Below are positions 61,754 to 64,000 of a stretch of DNA of 64,000 bases, piece by piece (within the stretch, counting starts at the first letter, position 1; each line of letters opens with the position of its first letter). Origin of the DNA: Acinetobacter baumannii (GTDB lineage: Bacteria; Pseudomonadota; Gammaproteobacteria; Pseudomonadales; Moraxellaceae); contig NZ_CP046654.1 in the NCBI RefSeq assembly GCF_009759685.1, positions 1-64,000 of the forward strand, read 5' to 3'. A program made the translations under genes and the position numbers. A model generated the notes under the pieces. That model saw only the letters and a program-made list of their open reading frames with translations. It did no database searches and was not told the DNA's origin.

Positions 61754-63022
61754 ATGAATCTTCCAATGACAATGTCATTACAAATCGTATCTTTTGAAGA
61801 GTTTATTACCACCATTGCGGCTGCATTAGGCTGCGGCTTATTGGTAGGTCTGGAGCGCGAACGAAGTAAGTTAAAACACGAATATAAAACTTTCGCAGGT
61901 TTTCGTTCTTTTGCAATTAGTTCCCTACTTGGAGCAATTTGTTTTTTATTTGGTCCCGCAATCGGGATTGTAGGCGCTCTACTTATAGGCGCGATCAGTA
62001 TCGTATCTCTTAAAAATCAGCCAAATGACCCCGGTGTCACTACAGAACTTGCCTTTATTATGACTTACTTTATTGGGGCACTTTGTATCTGGAATATTTC
62101 GTTAGCTGCGGGACTCGCCGTCATCATGACGATTATTTTATTAGCAAAACAATCAATGCACGGCATTGCCAGTCAATGGATTACCGAATCGGAATTGCGC
62201 GACGGGATTTTTTTACTTGCTCTACTTCTAATTGCTTTACCCTTAGTTCCCAATAAACCTTTTTGGGGACCCGTTCTAAACCCTCATGTGATTTTAAAGT
62301 TACTGACGTTGATTTTATTTGTACAAGCCCTCGCACATATTGCAAAGCGGCTTTTATCCTCTAAAAATGCCTTATTACTTTCTTCTTTAGCTTCGGGTTT
62401 TGTTTCAAGTACCGCCACCATCGCGAGTCTAGGCTTAGAAGTACGCTCTGGTCGCGCGAATGCCAAAACAAATGCAGGTGCAGCGTTAATGTCATGTGTT
62501 TCCACATTGGTACAAACCTTAATTATTGTCATCGGTATAAGTTTGGCGTGGTTCAAACTCATTATATTTCCAACGCTCATTGCATTGGCTTTTTTAGCGG
62601 TATGGGCTTTCATCTTATTACGTAAGGCAGAACCCGGTACGACTTCATCTGAACTCGATACCAGAATGTTCAGCTTAAAAGAAGCGATTATTATTGCTGG
62701 GACACTTACGCTCATTCAGGCAGGGGTTTATGGTCTAAGCCTATATTTAGGTAATGCAGGCTTAATCGCAGGGACACTACTTGCCTCTTTGTTCGAAATA
62801 CATGCCGCTATTGCAGCAGTGATTGTACAAGGTGAACCAAATAACTCTCAGACGTCGTTATTAATCGCGTTCATGGGTGGCTTTGCTGTTCATGCAATTG
62901 CCAAGAGCATTAACTCTGCCATTTCTGGTGGACTGCATTATGCCCTTGCTTTCATACCTGCCCAAATTTTGCATATGACAATATTTATTGGCTTGCTATG
63001 GATGAACATACATTGGTTCTAA
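61754..63022 (+). CDS. MgtC/DUF4010 membrane protein
   Basis: A 422-residue protein with about twelve membrane helices. ALGCGLLVGLERERSKLKHEYKTFAGFRSFAI (about 23-54) is the MgtC N-terminal motif with the GLERE core. The rest, including SLEVRSGRANAKTNAGAALMSC (about 229-250), corresponds to DUF4010. Such proteins are thought to have transport or regulatory roles; no substrate is known. AGAGGAAG precedes the ATG. It faces the convergent trmO gene with a 9-base gap. Confidence 0.86.
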   Translation: MNLPMTMSLQIVSFEEFITTIAAALGCGLLVGLERERSKLKHEYKTFAGFRSFAISSLLGAICFLFGPAIGIVGALLIGAISIVSLKNQPNDPGVTTELAFIMTYFIGALCIWNISLAAGLAVIMTIILLAKQSMHGIASQWITESELRDGIFLLALLLIALPLVPNKPFWGPVLNPHVILKLLTLILFVQALAHIAKRLLSSKNALLLSSLASGFVSSTATIASLGLEVRSGRANAKTNAGAALMSCVSTLVQTLIIVIGISLAWFKLIIFPTLIALAFLAVWAFILLRKAEPGTTSSELDTRMFSLKEAIIIAGTLTLIQAGVYGLSLYLGNAGLIAGTLLASLFEIHAAIAAVIVQGEPNNSQTSLLIAFMGGFAVHAIAKSINSAISGGLHYALAFIPAQILHMTIFIGLLWMNIHWF

Positions 63023-63031
63023 ATAGCTTTA

Positions 63032-63763
63032 TTAAACGAGCGATGTGTCTTTCACCATATCAACAACTGTAATGACATTGCCATTAACTTTAAAATGAAT
63101 ATCAAAATTCGAAAATTTCATTTTATAGACTCGTTCAGGGTCTTCTTGATAGGCAGGTCTAGGATCTAATGACAATACTTGTTCTAATTCATCAAGATAT
63201 TGTGCATTAATTTCTTTATTTTTAAAAAGAGACTGCTGGGTAGACAATGCATTTTCAGACCATAAGACCGATTTTCGTTCTGGTTCGGCCTGCGCATAAC
63301 CACTTTGAGCATCAACAATTGCATCTGAATATTGAATATAAGGCTTAATATCTAAAATTGGCGTGCCATTTAATAAATCACTGCCAGTAACATAAACTCT
63401 TAATGATTTACCGACTTTTTCAACCTTGTTTAAACGTACTACAGATAAGCCTATAGGTGCTGGACGATACATACTACGTGTTGCAAACACACCAATTTTT
63501 TCATTGCCCCCTAGACGTGGTGGGCGAACTTGAGGCCGAAATTTAGTTGCAGTCTCCTGATTTTTATTGTCATGAAACTGCCAGATGAGCCAGAGATGAC
63601 TAAATTGTTCGATTCCCTCAAAAGCCAATAAGTCATTATAAGGTTCTACCATTTCGATATAAGACTCGATATTGACCAAATTAGGCTGCCGTGGAATACC
63701 AAATTTTTCTCGAAAAGGTGAGCACATGTGCCCGACTATTGGGAGGGTGACAGAATTCATCAT
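63032..63763 (-). CDS. trmO: tRNA (t6A37) N6-methyltransferase TrmO
   Basis: A 243-residue UPF0066/TsaA protein. VGHMCSPFREKFGIPRQP (about 9-26) and HLWLIWQFHDN (about 57-67) mark the start of the fold. RPPRLGGNEKIGVFATRSMYRPAPIGLSVVRL (about 85-116) is the SAM-binding signature, and the C-terminal DPRPAYQEDPERVYKMKFSNFDI region follows. It methylates t6A37 of tRNA-Thr. An ATG at 63763 is chosen because the frame begins with GTG. TsaD, which makes the t6A substrate, is also in the window. Confidence 0.93.
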   Translation of the reverse strand: MMNSVTLPIVGHMCSPFREKFGIPRQPNLVNIESYIEMVEPYNDLLAFEGIEQFSHLWLIWQFHDNKNQETATKFRPQVRPPRLGGNEKIGVFATRSMYRPAPIGLSVVRLNKVEKVGKSLRVYVTGSDLLNGTPILDIKPYIQYSDAIVDAQSGYAQAEPERKSVLWSENALSTQQSLFKNKEINAQYLDELEQVLSLDPRPAYQEDPERVYKMKFSNFDIHFKVNGNVITVVDMVKDTSLV

Positions 63764-63864
63764 CACTTTTTCTTATAAACACAATTAAATATATTCAGTT
63801 TATCGGGAATGAAATTAGATTAGAATAGCAACCTGTTTTCTTTTAATCGTGATCGAGACCTTTA

Positions 63865-64000
63865 ATGGCTGCTTTTAACGTTGAACGCATTACTCATGTG
63901 CACCACTGGAATGACACCCTTTTCAGTTTTAAAACTACACGCGACGCTAGCTTACGTTTTAAAAATGGTCAGTTCGTGATGATCGGACTTGAAGTGAATG
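63865..64000 (+). CDS. fpr: Ferredoxin-NADP reductase, start only (partial)
   Basis: The first 45 codons, cut by the window end. MAAFNVERITHVHHWNDTLF and RFKNGQFVMIGL match the start of bacterial FNR/Fpr proteins, where the GQFVM(I/L)GL strand belongs to the FAD-binding barrel. It would transfer electrons between NADPH and ferredoxin or flavodoxin. It starts about 100 bases after the divergent trmO gene. Confidence 0.85.
   Translation, partial: MAAFNVERITHVHHWNDTLFSFKTTRDASLRFKNGQFVMIGLEVN

Overview
The window looks like core chromosome of an Acinetobacter, most likely A. baumannii or a close relative in the A. calcoaceticus-baumannii complex. The evidence is a BLUF photoreceptor that reads like BlsA (Tyr7, Gln51, 156 residues), a fused prephenate dehydrogenase/EPSP synthase next to pheA, type II secretion genes scattered instead of in one operon, strongly AT-rich DNA, and many short A-tract/T-tract terminators shared by convergent genes. 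I see no insertion sequence, prophage, integron, CRISPR array or rRNA gene.

Layout. 1-2.6 kb: tail of an AraC-type regulator, a LysE-type exporter, an AT-rich gap with two strong inverted repeats, a small membrane protein, blsA and a secreted BOF-fold protein. 2.9-5.9 kb: a tight four-gene operon (acyl-CoA dehydrogenase-like protein, PIG-L deacetylase, methyltransferase, glycosyltransferase) of unknown product; this is the best candidate for an undescribed pathway. 6.5-12.1 kb: permease, acylating semialdehyde dehydrogenase and omega-aminotransferase (beta-alanine or related amine catabolism) with a divergent LysR regulator. 12.1-12.7 kb: a duplicated tRNA-Leu/tRNA-Trp operon with a near-consensus promoter. 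12.7-19.2 kb: kinase-like protein, patatin-like phospholipase, DUF815 ATPase, an unrecognised protein, tsaD, rpsU and yqeY. 19.2-27.7 kb: BepA-like metalloprotease, 2-hydroxyacid dehydrogenase, a likely DNA polymerase III psi subunit, an M48-like protein with a broken zinc site, purF, cvpA and pyrD. 27.8-31.6 kb: gspM, gspL, sixA, gpsA and a nitroreductase. 31.8-40.3 kb: lipoprotein, DEAD-box helicase, cold-shock protein, TusA-like protein, rpoH, DUF423, thiS, thiG, HD-type hydrolase, yaaA, alpha/beta hydrolase and RNase Z. 40.4-50.3 kb: pepD, an unknown small protein, tyrA-aroA, pheA, an iron-regulated esterase, an acyl-CoA dehydrogenase and a dicarboxylate symporter. 50.3-57 kb: a YbiB-like protein, an intergenic hairpin element, a YeaC-like protein, nadK, PBP1b, a TPR lipoprotein, a Nudix-ThiE fusion and hemP. 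57-64 kb: qseC, qseB, a ygiW-like gene, a GspE-type ATPase, an MgtC/DUF4010 membrane protein, trmO and the start of a ferredoxin-NADP reductase.

How genes work together. Iron: hemP and the esterase gene each carry a Fur-box-like sequence. Aromatic amino acids: TyrA-AroA and PheA are adjacent and hold both chorismate-branch enzymes. Type II secretion: gspL/gspM and a GspE-type ATPase lie 30 kb apart. tRNA t6A: tsaD (synthesis) and trmO (methylation of t6A) are both present. Envelope: PBP1b, BepA-like protease, patatin and several lipoproteins. Start codons were moved to internal ATGs wherever the longest frame begins with TTG or GTG and family length or ribosome binding site favours the shorter form. 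All family calls come from reading motifs, without database searches.
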